Origin: Caenorhabditis elegans
Lineage: Eukaryota > Nematoda > Chromadorea > Rhabditida > Rhabditidae
Assembly: GCF_000002985.6 (NCBI RefSeq)
Contig: NC_003284.9
Span: forward strand, 558,001-622,000
Length of the DNA: 64,000 nt
Reading direction: 5' to 3'
Position numbers and translations under genes: made by a program. Numbering within the stretch: the stretch's first letter is position 1; each line of letters starts with the position of its first letter. A model generated the notes under the pieces. It made no database searches, was not told where the DNA came from, and saw nothing but the letters and a program-made list of their open reading frames with translations. This document shows, one piece after another, positions 1 to 32,262 of this stretch.

Positions 1-189
1 AGTTTTACAGCTGAACCGACGGAAGATGTGTCTAAGATGAGTCACGTTAAGCGAAGAAAAAGAAGAAAAAGAAGAAGCTTGAAGGGGTGAGAAAAGATTC
101 GGAGACAGAGGAGTGAAAACGAAAAGCCAATCACACAACTACAGTGGACGATCGGCGGCAGAAGGCAAATCTGCGCCTTTCTCTACCCA
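1..189 (+). promoter_or_regulatory. 5' leader of nas-38
   Basis: The window opens with AGTTTTACAG, a good nematode 3' splice site ending at position 10. About 179 nt of purine-rich leader follow before the chosen ATG at 190. The leader therefore probably starts at a cis- or trans-splice acceptor at position 10. The promoter lies outside the window. No upstream ATG reading frame that looks coding is visible. Confidence 0.45.
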
Positions 190-3100
190 ATGCCTAGTCC
201 TTCTTACAATCGTCACATTATTATTGCCTCATGTTTTTGTTGTCTTCTTATTTTTTCATCAGCTGCGCGAGTTCCGAAAGCTTCGAAAAAACATCTTGCC
301 AGGGTGAAGCAGCTGCTGAATGATGAAGCTGAAAGGTAGGTGACATTTCAGCCAAGTGTGAAAGATTTCTAGAAAAAAAGTGATTTTTAGACACAATACA
401 TTAATTCAAAGCGATTCAGTTACTGTCTTTGATGATATACAACGAAATCCAAATACAGGAGTACATCACGTTGGTCTTTTTACTCAAAACTAAATAATTT
501 AAAAGTTTATGAACCGGCTTTTGAATAGACATTTCAAGCTTGAAATTGCAATAAAACCTCGTTTTTTGATCGAATTATCCATTGAGAGTTTAATTAACTA
601 GAAGTATATTGAAAGCTAATTTCAGTCAATCATAGATATGGAATCATAGATATGGATGTTTCAACTTATTGTGTTTTCGTAGTATTTTCAATGTTTTGAG
701 TGCGATTTCTTTAATATTTTAAAAAAATCAATACACATTACATTTTTAATACATTTTTATTAAAAAAAAACATTCCCATAATGCAAGCTACACCACCTTG
801 ACACATATCAAGACCAGTTTTTCTTCATGCTTTTATCTACAGGATGAATTGGCAGTGAATAACGCTGACGAGTATTTCCAAGGAGATGTTGACTTGTCTG
901 AACAACAAGTGAAAATTATTGAAGATCAGTTTACACAGGGCAAAAGAGAAAAAAGAAAGGTGAAAATATGGATTTTTGAACAGCGTGTCACCCAATAATT
1001 TTTAGATTGGAAGAAATCCATTGTATAAAAAGTGGGATACAAGAGGGCCTATTAGTTTTGATTATGCCGAAAGTATACCGTTCCAAACAAGACAAAAAAT
1101 CAGGTGTGTGAAAGACTTAGAACTTATTTGTTAATTGAAGTTTCAAAAATTACAATTGTTGTATTTTTGTAAAGGTGGAGTAGCGCCAATGGGGATTTTG
1201 TCTAAATACTTTTATAATGATCCGAAACGATCTAATATCATGATAAAACACTCTAAATTTTTTTTAATTTTTCATAATTTCCGGTCGAAGTTTTGGCAAA
1301 TTGCCAAATTGAAAAGTATGCAACTTTGAGGAAATCCAAAGCAATGTCGCATGTTCCGACCCCTACAATGTTTCAATACGAATAGTTAAAACAAAATTTA
1401 AGTATGAAAAATGTAGATTTGATGGAATAGGTTTTGACACTTTCCACACTGGTGCTGCTCCACCTTTAAGTGAAAGAATCTCTAAATTCAGAAGTGCAAT
1501 GCTCCTATGGCAGCAACATACATGCCTCCGATTTGAAGAAGGAGGTCCAAATGTGGATAGACTAGAGTTTTTCGATGGAGGAGGATGTTCTTCCTTTGTT
1601 GGAAGAGTTGGTGGAACACAGGTATTAATTTGAATATTAATCAAGTTTCAACAAAAAAAAAAGTTTCAAGGGAATTTCTATTTCAACTCCAGGATGTGAT
1701 GTTGTTGGGATTATAAGTCACGAAATAGGACACGCATTAGGTATTTTCCACGAACAAGCTCGACCGGACCAGGTTGGTTAACTGAATCTAAATACTTTTT
1801 AATTTAATATTAGAAGTTGTCGAATTTTACAGGAACGACATATCGCTATCAACTACAACAATATTCCACTCTCCAGATGGAATAATTTCCAAGCTGTTGG
1901 AGAAAATCACGCGGAAACTTATAACCTACCATATGACACCGGTTAGTACTAATGATACATTTTCTCATTCACGCCTGTTCGGTTTGCAGGAAGCGTCATG
2001 CATTATGGTCCGTACGGGTTTGCGTCTGATCCATATACTCCAACTATTCGGACACTTGAAAGAGTTCAGCAGTCGACAATTGGTCAAAGAGCTGGCCCAT
2101 CGTTTTTAGATTACCAAGCAGTATGTTAAGCAGCTTTTAATGATTGAAAATGATATAGCTCGCAAATTATGTGTGCGAAAGAATTTAAAATTTGCCGAAA
2201 ATAACTCAAACTCGGCCTAATCCGCAAATTTTCCGTGTTGAACAAATTTCGATATGTTCTGCAAAAATTGCAGTGTATTGGTTTAAGCCACTATAAATAA
2301 TGGAAAAAAGCTCCGAAATTTTAAACTTTCTAGATTAACATGGCATATGGATGCACAGAGTCGTGCGCAGACCTTCCATGCCTTCGTAACGGATACACCC
2401 ACCCCAATAACTGCTCCATGTGCGCATGTCCCGAAGGTTTATCAGGAAGATATTGTGAACAAGTGTACCCGTCAAACGCTCAATGTGGTGGGGTTATTTT
2501 TGTAAGTAACATACAGTGTCACGACCATTTTATTATATTTATCTCAAGCTTAATATTCACTGTGTCTCTTTTTAAATTGATTATACTATTGACAACGAAA
2601 GGTTTTTAGTTTACCGTCACAATTCAAAACGAGACATGTGTCATTTGAAAGTGTTCCACAAGGATATGTCATTGCAAAATTTTAAGCGGCAAAGTTCCAC
2701 TCTCAACCCCTCTAGCATCGATCTGAAACTGTTTAAGTGCATTTTTTCAGTACTTTGGAGGCCTGTAGAATTGCTCCAAAATTTTTTTTGCAAACTTTCA
2801 GATTTTTTTCAAAAAAATTAAAATTTTCCAAAAATCTCCCAAATTATTTTCCTACTTTTAAACGGTCTGAAAAACATTGAACGTTTGCAAAAGAAAAATT
2901 TTGGAGCAATTCTACAGGCCTCCAAAGTAGCTATATTGCAAAAAATTTGAGCTCGTGGAAAACTAACCCGTGAACGTCATATTAATGAACGTGAATGTTA
3001 CCAATCGGCCATTTGGACAGTGATTTTTAATTTAAAAAATTTGTGTAGACTTTTCTACGCGTGAAAAATAGAGTTTACAGGAGAATTAGTACTAAATTTT

Positions 3101-5629
3101 CAGATCGAAATTTCAGCTGTTCAGAGTGGAGATTTGGCGCTTAAAATTTCGTTGTGACCTCCCCTAGGGTAGTACTTTCGAATGTTACATGACTCATTTT
3201 GAAGTCTGAGGGTAAACTTAAAACTTTTCCTTGTGAGAAATAAACTTAAATAATTAAAAAATCACAAAATTGGTTTCCATTTTCAACAACCTTTTACTAT
3301 CAAAACATGTCTTGCCTTCTACAAACGTTGTTTAAAATTTAGTTAAGAATAGTGTGAAATAATATGGTTTTCACAATGAGAGTTCTGAAATAGTACATAA
3401 TACAGCTTTATTTTTGTAAACAGATATAAATGATATTTCTGAGTTGATACTTAAATGATTATTATTCCAAGTGAAATTTTTTCAGGCTACAAAGGAAGTG
3501 AAGTACATCACTAGCCCAAATTACCCTGACAAATTTCCAATTGACACCGAATGCAATTGGATTATCGCAGCGCCAATCGGTAAAATATCAGTTTTAAATT
3601 TTACTACTATCATTATATTTCAGAAGGAAGAGTGTTCATGGAATTTGAAGGAGATTTTGATTTTCTCTGCGAAGACACTTGCGACAAGGCATACGTAGAA
3701 GTTAAATATCATAGTGACAAACGTCTTACTGGAGCCAGATACTGTTGCTCGCTGCTTCCAAAAAATCGATTCATCTCTTTCAAAAATGAGATGATTATTA
3801 TAATGAGAGGGTATAGATCAAGTGGAGCTGGGTTTAAAGCCAAGTTCTGGTCTAATTTGGGAGAGCCAGAAGGAGTAAGTTGTTTTTTCCTTAGATAGTT
3901 TAGAAAAAATTGTTGCATTAGTTGTGAATTAGGTGTGTGTTTTTGAATGCACTTATCAAAAAATTTTGATTGATTTTTTACCATGAATGTGGTGTAGTCG
4001 ATTTTTTATTATACGAAAAATTGTCTGAAAAAAAACTTAATTTTATAATGAAAATTCTTGAAAGTTTTGAAAATTCAAAAAAAGTTTTTGCTAAAGTTTG
4101 GGGTGATCTCTGACCTAAAATTAGTTATCAGCTTTAAAATACCTAATTCGAGTTCAAAAAAAAGAACTAAACGTAGATATAAGTATACTCAAAATTAGAC
4201 GGTGATTTCAAAAAAAAAATTAGTTTCCAGCCGCTGCGACATTGACAAATTGGTCAAATTTCAAATAATTGTTAATTTTTGGCCATTTTTTGAGCCATCA
4301 AAACTTTTTTTTTTGAGAAGTTTTCAACAATTTTCATTATAAAACTCAAAGTTTTCAGTTTCAAGCTTCAAAAAGCAATGAAAAAAATTCGACTTTCAAA
4401 AGCTTTCAAAAAATAATTCAAATTACGCTACAATACCTTCTCAGGAAATAGTAGTAATATTAAATGTTGTAGGTTAGCACTCCATTGCCGCCAACAACAG
4501 CTCCGCTCCCAGAAATTTCGGAAACAACACAAAAGCCAGAACCAACCACTGTACAATCTACAACTACATATACAACGGCAATTCCGCGGAGAACCGCAAA
4601 AAAACAGTTCTTCACAAGAAAACCCATCACAATCCCATTGACACCTCTAACTTCCTCGTCAACTACAACGGAGTCTACCACTGTATCTTCTACGACACAA
4701 TCAACTGTAAGGGGAAAAACGTGATTCGGCTTACAATCAACATTTTTAGACCTGGTTGCCAACTGAACCATCATTCGCTACCGGCGAAACGGAAATCACA
4801 ACTGCAAGCCCCACAATCACGTTATTCCCAAGTTTATCAACTATGTTAGCTTCCAAGTTTTTTTGTTGAGAAATTGTTTTTTTCCAGACTTCCTCCTATC
4901 AATTCGTTAGCTGGAGTTCTACCATCTACACAAGCTCCAGATATTATCAATAGTGTATTAGGTACGGCGGCTTTATTCAGACAAAGTTTATTATTGGGTC
5001 TAGCAGTCACTATGAACTTACGAGTGTTTGTGACCGTGTATCTACAGTTACGGTAAGAGTTATCCAGTAAATACTATAAATTGTAGGAACGGATCCTGAT
5101 TCTATCTGTAGAGACACAATTAAGAAACAGAAACAAAATGTGTAAATTATGGCTAAATTATGGTGAAGCAAATGTTTTCAGAATGCGGCTGTGGAGCTTG
5201 GTCTGAATGGCAAGGTGAATGCTCCCAGCAGTGTGGCGGATGCGGTCATCGACTGAGGAAGCGAGAGTGCAAAAAAGAAGCTTGCAGGTTTGGAAATTAA
5301 ATGTCACATTTATGTCTATCAATAACATTTTGTAGAAAAGAAGAAAAACGCCCATGCAACTTCTCAGCATGCCCCGACGGCACTAACTTCCTAATCAACA
5401 ATGCTGAATTCCATATTCTTTGGAGAGGGTGTTGTGTTGGGTTGTTCAGGTATTATATTTTCAATAAACAAATTTCAAAATAGCTTATCTTAGATCCGGA
5501 GATCAATGCTCCGCCCTGGAAACTGAATCGAACCCATTCTTCAAAATTATCAACAGCCTGCTGAACATTCAAGATGCTAAGAACAATGATACGTTAATAG
5601 CAAAAAGAATGATGCGAGGAGAACACTAA
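190..5629 (+). CDS. nas-38: Astacin-family metalloprotease with EGF, CUB and TSP1 domains (nas-38)
   Basis: Secreted zinc endopeptidase of the astacin/tolloid type. Exons: 190-335, 391-460, 843-959, 1006-1103, 1492-1621, 1671-1772, 1833-1941, 1990-2120, 2334-2501, 3486-3579, 3624-3874, 4473-4706, 4750-4844, 4888-4961, 5182-5287, 5336-5449, 5494-5629; 2175 nt, 724 aa. ATG 190 was chosen because it opens a hydrophobic signal peptide. The prodomain has an FQGD aspartate switch (F84-D87) and ends in the dibasic stretch KREKRK (about residues 106-111). The catalytic motif [18 protein letters not shown] starts at H204 (zinc ligands H204, H208, H214). The Met-turn is SVMHY (M261, Y263). A Cys-rich EGF segment (302-357), a CUB domain (358-472), a Thr/Ser-rich linker likely to be O-glycosylated (473-606), a TSP1 repeat with WSEW (from 607) and a short tail follow. 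The direct 4961-5182 join is the only one found that keeps frame there. From memory, nas-38 is linked to sleep and innate immunity in C. elegans; this is not inferable here. Confidence 0.9.
1171..1468. mobile_element. TTTAAA-type palindromic MITE in a nas-38 intron
   Basis: The left end reads AAAGGTGGAGTAGCGCCA and the right end TGGTGCTGCTCCACCTTTA, inverted copies of each other with AT-rich DNA between. The same ends occur at 17512-18243 and 41802-42232. This matches the worm palindromic repeats with TTTAAA target sites (PALTTTAAA-like; name from memory). Its right edge lies about 22 bp before the splice acceptor of the exon starting at 1492. Confidence 0.75.
2751..2929. mobile_element. Palindromic MITE with TA flanks, in a nas-38 intron
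   Basis: TACTTTGGAGGCCTGTAG at the left is mirrored by its reverse complement ending CCTCCAAAGTA at the right, with over 30 bp of near-perfect inverted repeat and an AT-rich centre. The outermost TA at both ends could be a TA target duplication, as for Tc/mariner-type elements. It lies in the large 2502-3485 intron. Confidence 0.7.
3986..4290. repeat. Dispersed repeat, copy 1 (GTAGTCGA...GCAGCGGCTG family)
   Basis: Shares ordered blocks with 27062-27440 and 39325-39545: GTGTAGTCGAATTTTT, AAATTGTCTGAAAA, and CAGCCGCTGCGACA or its complement next to AAATTTGACCAA. Here the order is partly rearranged. It lies in the nas-38 intron 3875-4472. No terminal repeats were identified. Confidence 0.55.
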
Positions 5630-5688
5630 TGTATTTATTTGTTATAATGTCAACTATGTATATGTGTTATAATTTGTCAGAAACTCTA

Positions 5689-5694
5689 AATAAA
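5689..5694 (+). terminator. nas-38 poly(A) signal
   Basis: AATAAA lies 60 nt after the nas-38 stop codon, the expected distance for a short worm 3' UTR. No better signal lies between it and the stop. Confidence 0.75.
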
Positions 5695-5735
5695 GTATTC
5701 AAATTTTTAAAAAGTAAGTTTAAGAAACCAACAAA

Positions 5736-5741
5736 TTTATT
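5736..5741 (-). terminator. mrp-2 poly(A) signal
   Basis: TTTATT on the plus strand is AATAAA on the minus strand, 86 nt beyond the mrp-2 stop. It faces the nas-38 signal at 5689-5694, so the convergent 3' ends must nearly abut or overlap. Confidence 0.7.
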
Positions 5742-5826
5742 CGTATTATTATAATGCAGGGAAAAAGGAATTAAGATCATTATCAAAAATATATGATTAT
5801 GCAGGTCATCAAGACATTACAACCAA

Positions 5827-14643
<8,817 letters not shown>

Positions 14644-15359
14644 ATTTGGAGTTAATTTTTCCAGGAGTCAGCAGCAATTGTCAACTGTGGTCGTAAGCCC
14701 CCTGAAAATTGAATGTGTGGCGGTGGAGATGTTTTGAAATTTGAGTCTACTGAAAAAATGGCCGCAAGAGTGTAGTGGTGAAGAAGTGTCTATGAAAGTG
14801 GTGGTGATGTCAAGTTTGTGTGAGGGAAATTGTATTTTGAGGTTTTTTGAATCAGAAATTCAACAACTTATGCAGTTTTGTGAATTGACTTTAATGAAAT
14901 GAATTTCTAGCAAGTACAATTTGGGCAATATGAAAATCCGCCAATAGGTAACCAATTACTTATTAAAATAGTTTGTTAAATTTAACCAAATCTTTTTGTA
15001 TGTGTATCAATTATATTCAAAATATATACCATTATGTGTGAGGCAGAACTCCTTTCAAAAAATGTTTTCATCAAAAATTTTTGTTTTTCTTTGAAAAAAG
15101 TTTAAAGTGAAAAAAGTGGACTTGCAAATTGTCGACCACATTTGTCGACCAATTTTTGTCGACCAATTTTTACTGTTCACATTTGAATATAGAATTACTT
15201 TTGCAAAATTCTTAAAATTCAAAAAAAAAACAATTTTCAACATCTGAATGATGAATGAGTTATGAAAACTAATCAAATAGGCGGAGCCGCACAATTGTGA
15301 AATATTCTATATATCAAGGAGACAGAACCCTCAAAGTGGTAAAGAAAAAATATCTATAA

Positions 15360-15640
15360 GTGCTAAGAACTCTACACATAGACGCAGACAGCGTGGTACG
15401 TGTTCTGTGATTTTGTGTCCATCTGTCGCGCGTCTCCGTCTCGTGTAGTAAATCTTTGTGTATTTGCGGACGAGATTTGAGATTTCGCAATGTGCTGATG
15501 TTCTTGCGCAATAATAGTTAAAAACCTCATTTGATGAAGTTTTTCGAAACGAAGGTGCGATTGAGTGACCCTCAAACTATTTCGAATTAATCCGATGTTG
15601 ATGTTATGGTCTTTTGGTCGGTCATGCAAAAAAGTTTATT
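15360..15640. repeat. Unidentified block upstream of mrp-2, probable dispersed repeat
   Basis: About 280 bp with mixed composition (for example GCGCGTCTCCGTCTCGTGTA and TGCGGACGAGATTTGAGATT) against an AT-rich background. Two overlapping frames of 65-85 codons on the minus strand have no start context, splice partners or recognisable protein. It resembles worm dispersed repeats from memory, but only one copy is in the window. Confidence 0.3.
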
Positions 15641-15921
15641 GTAATACGAATTGGGAACATTAATAAATTACACACTTTGATTATTATATGAAAGTTATGT
15701 TTAACGCCTGAAAACTCACCTAAGTTAGCAAAAACGTGACTAGAAAAAAAAAGTTTCCGGCAGCTGGAGTTTTATAACAGTATTGAATTTGACTAGTTAA
15801 ACTACTAATTTTACTACGAAACATTTTTTATCGGAAGCAAAAACGTCTTTAATTAAAAAACGAAATCAAACTTTTCGCCAAAAAAAAAAACAAAAAAAAA
15901 ACGTAAAAAATTGAATTACTA

Positions 15922-16098
15922 CACGTGGTGTCATAGTGTCCCATGTTGGTTTGATCTACGTAGATCTACCAGAATTGCGGAAATTTTGACGCAGACTTTT
16001 TCTCAAATTTTGCATATGCTGACGTCAAATTATTTTGGGAAAAAAATTGCCGCATTGTTTGTAGATCAAACCGTGATGGGACAGTCTGACACCACGTA
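15922..16098. mobile_element. CACGTGGTGTCA palindromic MITE, copy 1
   Basis: Starts CACGTGGTGTCA and ends TGACACCACGT, with TTTGATCTACGTAGATCTAC and GTAGATCAAACCGTGATGGG inside, so most of it can fold on itself. Three more copies: 48320-48505, 56205-56387, 60234-60420. Confidence 0.8.
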
Positions 16099-17511
16099 AT
16101 ACTATAATTGGTAGTTACCTTTTTTTTTTGGAAACAAGAGTAAACTTTTCAGAATTTTAAAAGCGAATAGATAATTTTTTGCTTTCTTTCTTTTTTTTCC
16201 ACCTGTTCCCGGTAAAAGCAAAAAAAAAAAACGAAAAACAAAAAAGCATCAGTAACAAAATGTAAAAAATAAACTATCAAGAAAAACTTTCAGAAATCGT
16301 TTTTTTCACAAAAGGGCCACCAAATACCAAAAAATGAGAAACACAAAAAGGGTAAGCAAACGTATTCTTGTTTGCCTATGCGCGGAATTTTCGTATAAGA
16401 AAGGTGAGTAGATTTGTCAGCAAAAGTGAAGAAAAAAGTAATTTTTGTAGTTTATGGCCTACAAAATGAACAAATTTTCTATTCAATCCGCAACACCAAT
16501 ATGCTGATTTACTGATGATGTGGGAGGGATTATACGGAAAACAACTGAAACTGGTTCACTGGTATATAGTGCATACATATGCGCATGTGCATATATTTGA
16601 AACTGCTCATACAACTGTTCTCTCATCGTCAGGTTTATTTGGAAAAGGTGCAAGTAGAAATATAGTCAACATTTTTCCGCTCAAGCCTAAGTAGATCAGC
16701 AGAAAGGATTTAATGAAATAGCGCAAAAGCGCTGAAGATATAAAAAAAACCAGTCAATTGGAAACCGAAGGAGACATTCTAGAACACAGTTTTACTAAAA
16801 AAAGGAGGTTTACTGAAAAGTTTGAAATTCGAAAGGAATCGGCTGGGGGGCATTTATGATTTAATTCGTCGATTTTCTTTTTTGGAAATAGGTCATATTT
16901 CATTTGATTTACGTGGATCCATTTTCTGAAACATTGTTTATTGTTTTACATTAGACCTATGAAACCCACTACAATGATGGAGCATGCTAACAATTGATCA
17001 AAAATGATAATTAGTGTTTGTAAACCTTCTGCGAGTAATCCAATGTGAAAAATGTGGCAGCTGAAATAAAGTCCAAACCATCAAAAAAAAATATTTTCTC
17101 ATGACTACAAACATAGAGAAAATTATAAATTATTCAGTTCCATATCATATTTTATCAGAAATGTCACGAAAAAATTCTCTGGGAAAAAGCTCTCAACTTT
17201 CTTCCAAATTTTTGGGAATTAAGGTTTTGTGCAGGTTTTGTGGCTTATTCCCATTTTGTGTCTGAGCATAAACCACAAAAAACATTTTCTCAGCCAGTTG
17301 TGTTATTTTTTCGTTGCACAGACAGACGCAGAGATGTTGTGAAATGTTTCTTTCTAGCTCTGGCACCTACTGCACTTTCAATTTATGTGAAAGTTTGCAA
17401 GGGAGCAATTATAATTCTTAAGATAAATTCTTGTATGTATTCTCCTTATGTCTCCAAGTTTTGCAGATTTTTAAACCTGAAACATAACGCTTATCTATAT
17501 TTACAAATACC

Positions 17512-18243
17512 TTAAAGGTGGAGTAGCGTCAGTGGGAAATTGCTTTAAAACAAGCCTATGGTACCACAATGACCAAATATCATAATAAAAAAATTCAAAA
17601 AATTTTTCTAAATTTTATATGATTTTTTGAAAATTGAAAAAATCACAGTTTTTGCCTAATTACTATTTGAATTACCGCCAATTGGATTTGTTCGATGGAG
17701 CGCGCTTGCACGTTTTTAAATTTAAATTTTTATTTTTTGTTATTTTCCACCGATTTTTAATGTTTTCGGTGTATTTTTGCTTGAATTTTAATGAAAAAGT
17801 CAAAATAAATGCAAATTTTCGATTAAAAAGCACGCTTACAGGCGTAAAAATGAAAAAGTAACGTTTTTAAACGATTTCAAACCTGAATTAATTAATTTCA
17901 CTGATGTACGCCTGTACGCTTGCTTTTTAATCGAAAATTTGCATTTATTTTGACTTTTTCTCTAAAATTCAAGCAGAAATACACCGAAAACATTAAAAAT
18001 CGGTGGAAAATAACAGAAAATAAAATAAATAAATTTAAAAACGTGCAAGCGCGCTCCATCGAACAAGTCCAATTGGCGGTAATTCAAATAGGAATTAGGC
18101 AAAAACTGTGATTTTTTCAATTTTCAAAAAATCATAGAAATTTTAGAATTTTTTTTGATTTTTTTTATCATGATATTTGGTCATTGTGGTACCATAGGCA
18201 TGTTTTATAGCAATTTCCCCACTGGCGCTACTCCACCTTTAAA
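17512..18243. mobile_element. Long TTTAAA palindrome
   Basis: Left end TTAAAGGTGGAGTAGCGTCA, right end GGCGCTACTCCACCTTTAAA. The two arms of about 330 bp stay nearly complementary throughout (for example GGACTTGTTCGATGG against its mirror) around a short centre near 17870-17900. This is a 0.73-kb near-perfect inverted repeat lying 0.25 kb beyond the mrp-1 stop. Confidence 0.85.
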
Positions 18244-18486
18244 TATCCGTTGAAAAGCTAAATCATTATTCACGAACTTTTCTTATTTTCTTAGTGCTTA
18301 CGAACACAAAATGGAGCCACATATTAAAAAATTTATTCAGAACTTTGATTGTTTTTTTTTTCACTGACTGTTAGAAAAATATATAATTTGATATGAATGA
18401 AGATTTTTAAAAAATTTAAAAAAAACAAAAATAGACATTCTTTGGAATCATTATGCGTTTTTGGTAATAGTTAATTTTCACAGTGT

Positions 18487-29414
<10,928 letters not shown>

Positions 29415-31863
29415 TTCTTAATTGGCTCGGTTCGGTCTTTTTTCTTAATTGTTGGACATCAAACTTTACATTCCATTTGTTACCTGAAAATCTTGTTTGA
29501 AAATGTTTAATTTTCGTAGAAAAGTTAACTTCAAAACAGTGTTTAAAACTTAATTGTTGAATCAAAAAGCGCCGGAAACAGAATAGAAAATTGTCCGATA
29601 AGAAGTAACTATTCACATGAAACTCACGAAAGAGTTGACACCTTGGAATTTAAATTTGGGACTGACTGCAATTTTCTTGTTCAGGAAACCAAAAAAATCT
29701 ATACTGATATGTCCAGTCAAGTATACATAAAAAGCCGTGAATAAAAGCAGAAGAAGCAGAGAAGAGGCAGATGGAAGAAAAGCTTAACGGCATTACCCCG
29801 CAACATTGTGGAGGTGTGAAAAAAGTGATAGAGACGTGTGGTAATGCTGACAAATATCTTATAGAACAGAACAAGCCCATGCTAGTACAGAAAAACCAAC
29901 GTGTGCGTAGAGAAAGAAAGCGAGGGGGGGGGGGAGAAATCAAAAGGAAAACCCGCAATTCAATGTTTGTTTTAGTATTTCAGTCTAGCCAATTTTTATT
30001 CCTTCGTACAAATACACAAACTTGATATGGAAAATGCTAATCAGATTGAAACCTTATGAATATAAACTAAAATTGAGGATGGAATTTGTCTAAATTGGAA
30101 TTTGAAACATACGAACAAATACGCATTTTATTTTTTAATGAGTACCAAATATTTTTACATTTTAAACATGTAAAAATTGATGTCTGACGTTTATTTAAAT
30201 TAAGAGCGCATAAGAAAACAAAATTAGCATTTAAATGCTGGTTATCATCATTTACAAATTTTCTATTGAAAAATACTATGAATTCAAATGTTAATCTTTA
30301 ATTTCTTAATGTTTATCTAAAAATTTAGATTATTTAAATGGAGAAGTATTGCTTGTGGGGATTTTAAAAATGTGGGGATTTTTAACCATAAAAAACAGTC
30401 CTTATATTTTGTAAGTGTTGCTAAATTTGTTTCATTCAAAGCGACGATGCCCCTTCAAAACATTTTGGATACAAGTTATAAATAGTAAAAAATATATAAA
30501 TAGGTCGGCTTTAACGCGTTATAAAAAGTGACTAATTGCTATATTTCCATTTTTGGAGTTTTTCGAAGAAGTTTAACAATTTGAATAATATGAAAATATA
30601 AAAACAATTTCCTCACCTACTACTGGTTCTACGCTTTGATAAATTAAAAATTAAGATATCAAAAATCATGTTAGTCCAAAAATTTCGTGTTCACATTCAA
30701 CACTTCAAAGAACAAACTGATTATTCAAAATATCCAAGAAAACTTTTCGCGTCAGACACACCCGAAATTCGGTCAAGAATTCCAAATTTCGTTGGAAATG
30801 AAATGACCTCAAAACGAAACAACTAGAAAGTTGTTTGATGCGAGACGCAGCAGGTGAAAGTTTGAAACGATATAATTTGCAAGGAAATTAGAAAAAAAAA
30901 CATGCCGATTTTTGATTTGAAGTTGTCAATTAGTTGAAAGCGGAACAATTTTGTGAAATTGAAAAAAAAATAAAACAAAAATATAGAACACGAAATTGAT
31001 GGAATAAACTCAAACTCTTAGAAAAAACTTTTTTAAATTCCATAGTGACAATTTTTTGATTTTTATGAAAACAAATCACAAATCAAATTGATCATAGCAA
31101 AACTGGCCGTTTCTATTAAAATAGGCAATTCGAATAAAAAATTTATGGTTCAAAAATGTATTCAAAATGTTTGAAACTTGAGACATTACATTTGACATCA
31201 TTTACTTATATCAAATATTTACACCCACTCTCAGCAGATAAGCTCCTCACATTTCATTGATAAAACAATGGACTAGGTGATGCAATTTTTGAAAAAGAAA
31301 AGGGTGGAAAAAGTTGCTAGCAAAACTGGGGCGTTTTCGATGTAAAAGAAAAATGCAATTTTAACGCTAATTTGCAGAAAACTACGAGCTTGAATAGAAA
31401 ATTGACAACAATCAAGTAGCATTATCATGATGATGAGCGTGTTGATGTACATATTTTTTAAATTTTTGATAATGTTAAATGTAGCAAGGTTATTAGATGA
31501 ATTTAAATTTATTAAGTTTTCAGGTTTAAAATAGGAACGAATTAAAAAAAAAACTTTAAGTAAAGAATAACTCGTATACCCATTTTCTTTAAAATTATGC
31601 TCCATTCTGCATTTTTTTTTCTTATTTTTCACAGTTTAAAAGCTGTAAAATTACTCGGGCGGGAAACACCATCAAATTTTCAAGAATTGACTCAAAGTCT
31701 CTCTTGAAAAGATTTGAGATTTATAAAATTAACATTTGTAAGAGATCAGCTTCAAAAACGAAAAACAAATTCTCAGCACAAACCACGAAACAAAACGTGC
31801 TTAAAAGATAGATCAGCTTCACAAAATATGAAAATTCCGAGTAGAAAAACAACAGTGCAGGAT

Positions 31864-32262
31864 CAGTGGTGGCCGGCAAAAGATTTTTTTCCGTCAAATC
31901 GGCAAAGTGCCGAAATTTAAAATTTCGGTAAATTAGGGTTCTGCACATTTTTTTTGGAACTTTCAGAGTTTCAATTTTAATTGGAAAAATTGTAACCGTC
32001 CTACGAATATTCCTACATCTATTTAATAAGCAAGCAAATTCTATGAAAATATCTGAAGAAAACGGGGAAAAAATTCAAAAAGGCACAGTTTTAAGTGTTT
32101 TGGTCTTTAAAAAAATCCCTTTAATTTTTCTGGCAACTCTGATACCCGACAAACGGCAAGCTGGCAAATTGCCAAAAATGAAAATTTCCGGAAAATCGGC
32201 AAACCGGCAATTTGCCAAATTTGTCGACAAATAACTGGCCAAACGGCAAATGCCCACCCCTG
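31864..32262. mobile_element. hAT-like MITE (GCGGCAAAT family), intergenic copy
   Basis: Ends CAGTGGTGGCCGGCAAA and GGCAAATGCCCACCCCTG are inverted. A perfect 8-bp duplication TGCAGGAT flanks it (31856-31863, 32263-32270). Confidence 0.88.

Larger units (their letters stand above)
14644..18486. other. Intergenic region between mrp-2 (5') and mrp-1 (3')
   Basis: Holds the mrp-2 promoter and the mrp-1 3' UTR, whose likely poly(A) signal is TTTATT (plus strand) at 18332-18337. It also contains two MITEs (15922-16098, 17512-18243), a short tandem of GTCGACCAATTTTT near 15130-15175, and an odd less AT-rich block at about 15360-15640. At 3.8 kb the spacing argues against the two transporters sharing an operon. 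Confidence 0.7.

Noticed and set aside
4981..5052. Extra nas-38 exon after the acceptor-like TTTATTCAG
   Set aside because: It would leave a 19-nt intron, and no phase connects it to the TSP1 exon; direct joining of 4961 to 5182 keeps frame.
31273..31632. 119-codon minus-strand frame
   Set aside because: AT-rich Phe/Ile/Asn/Lys composition of random worm DNA; no flanking splice sites or recognisable features.
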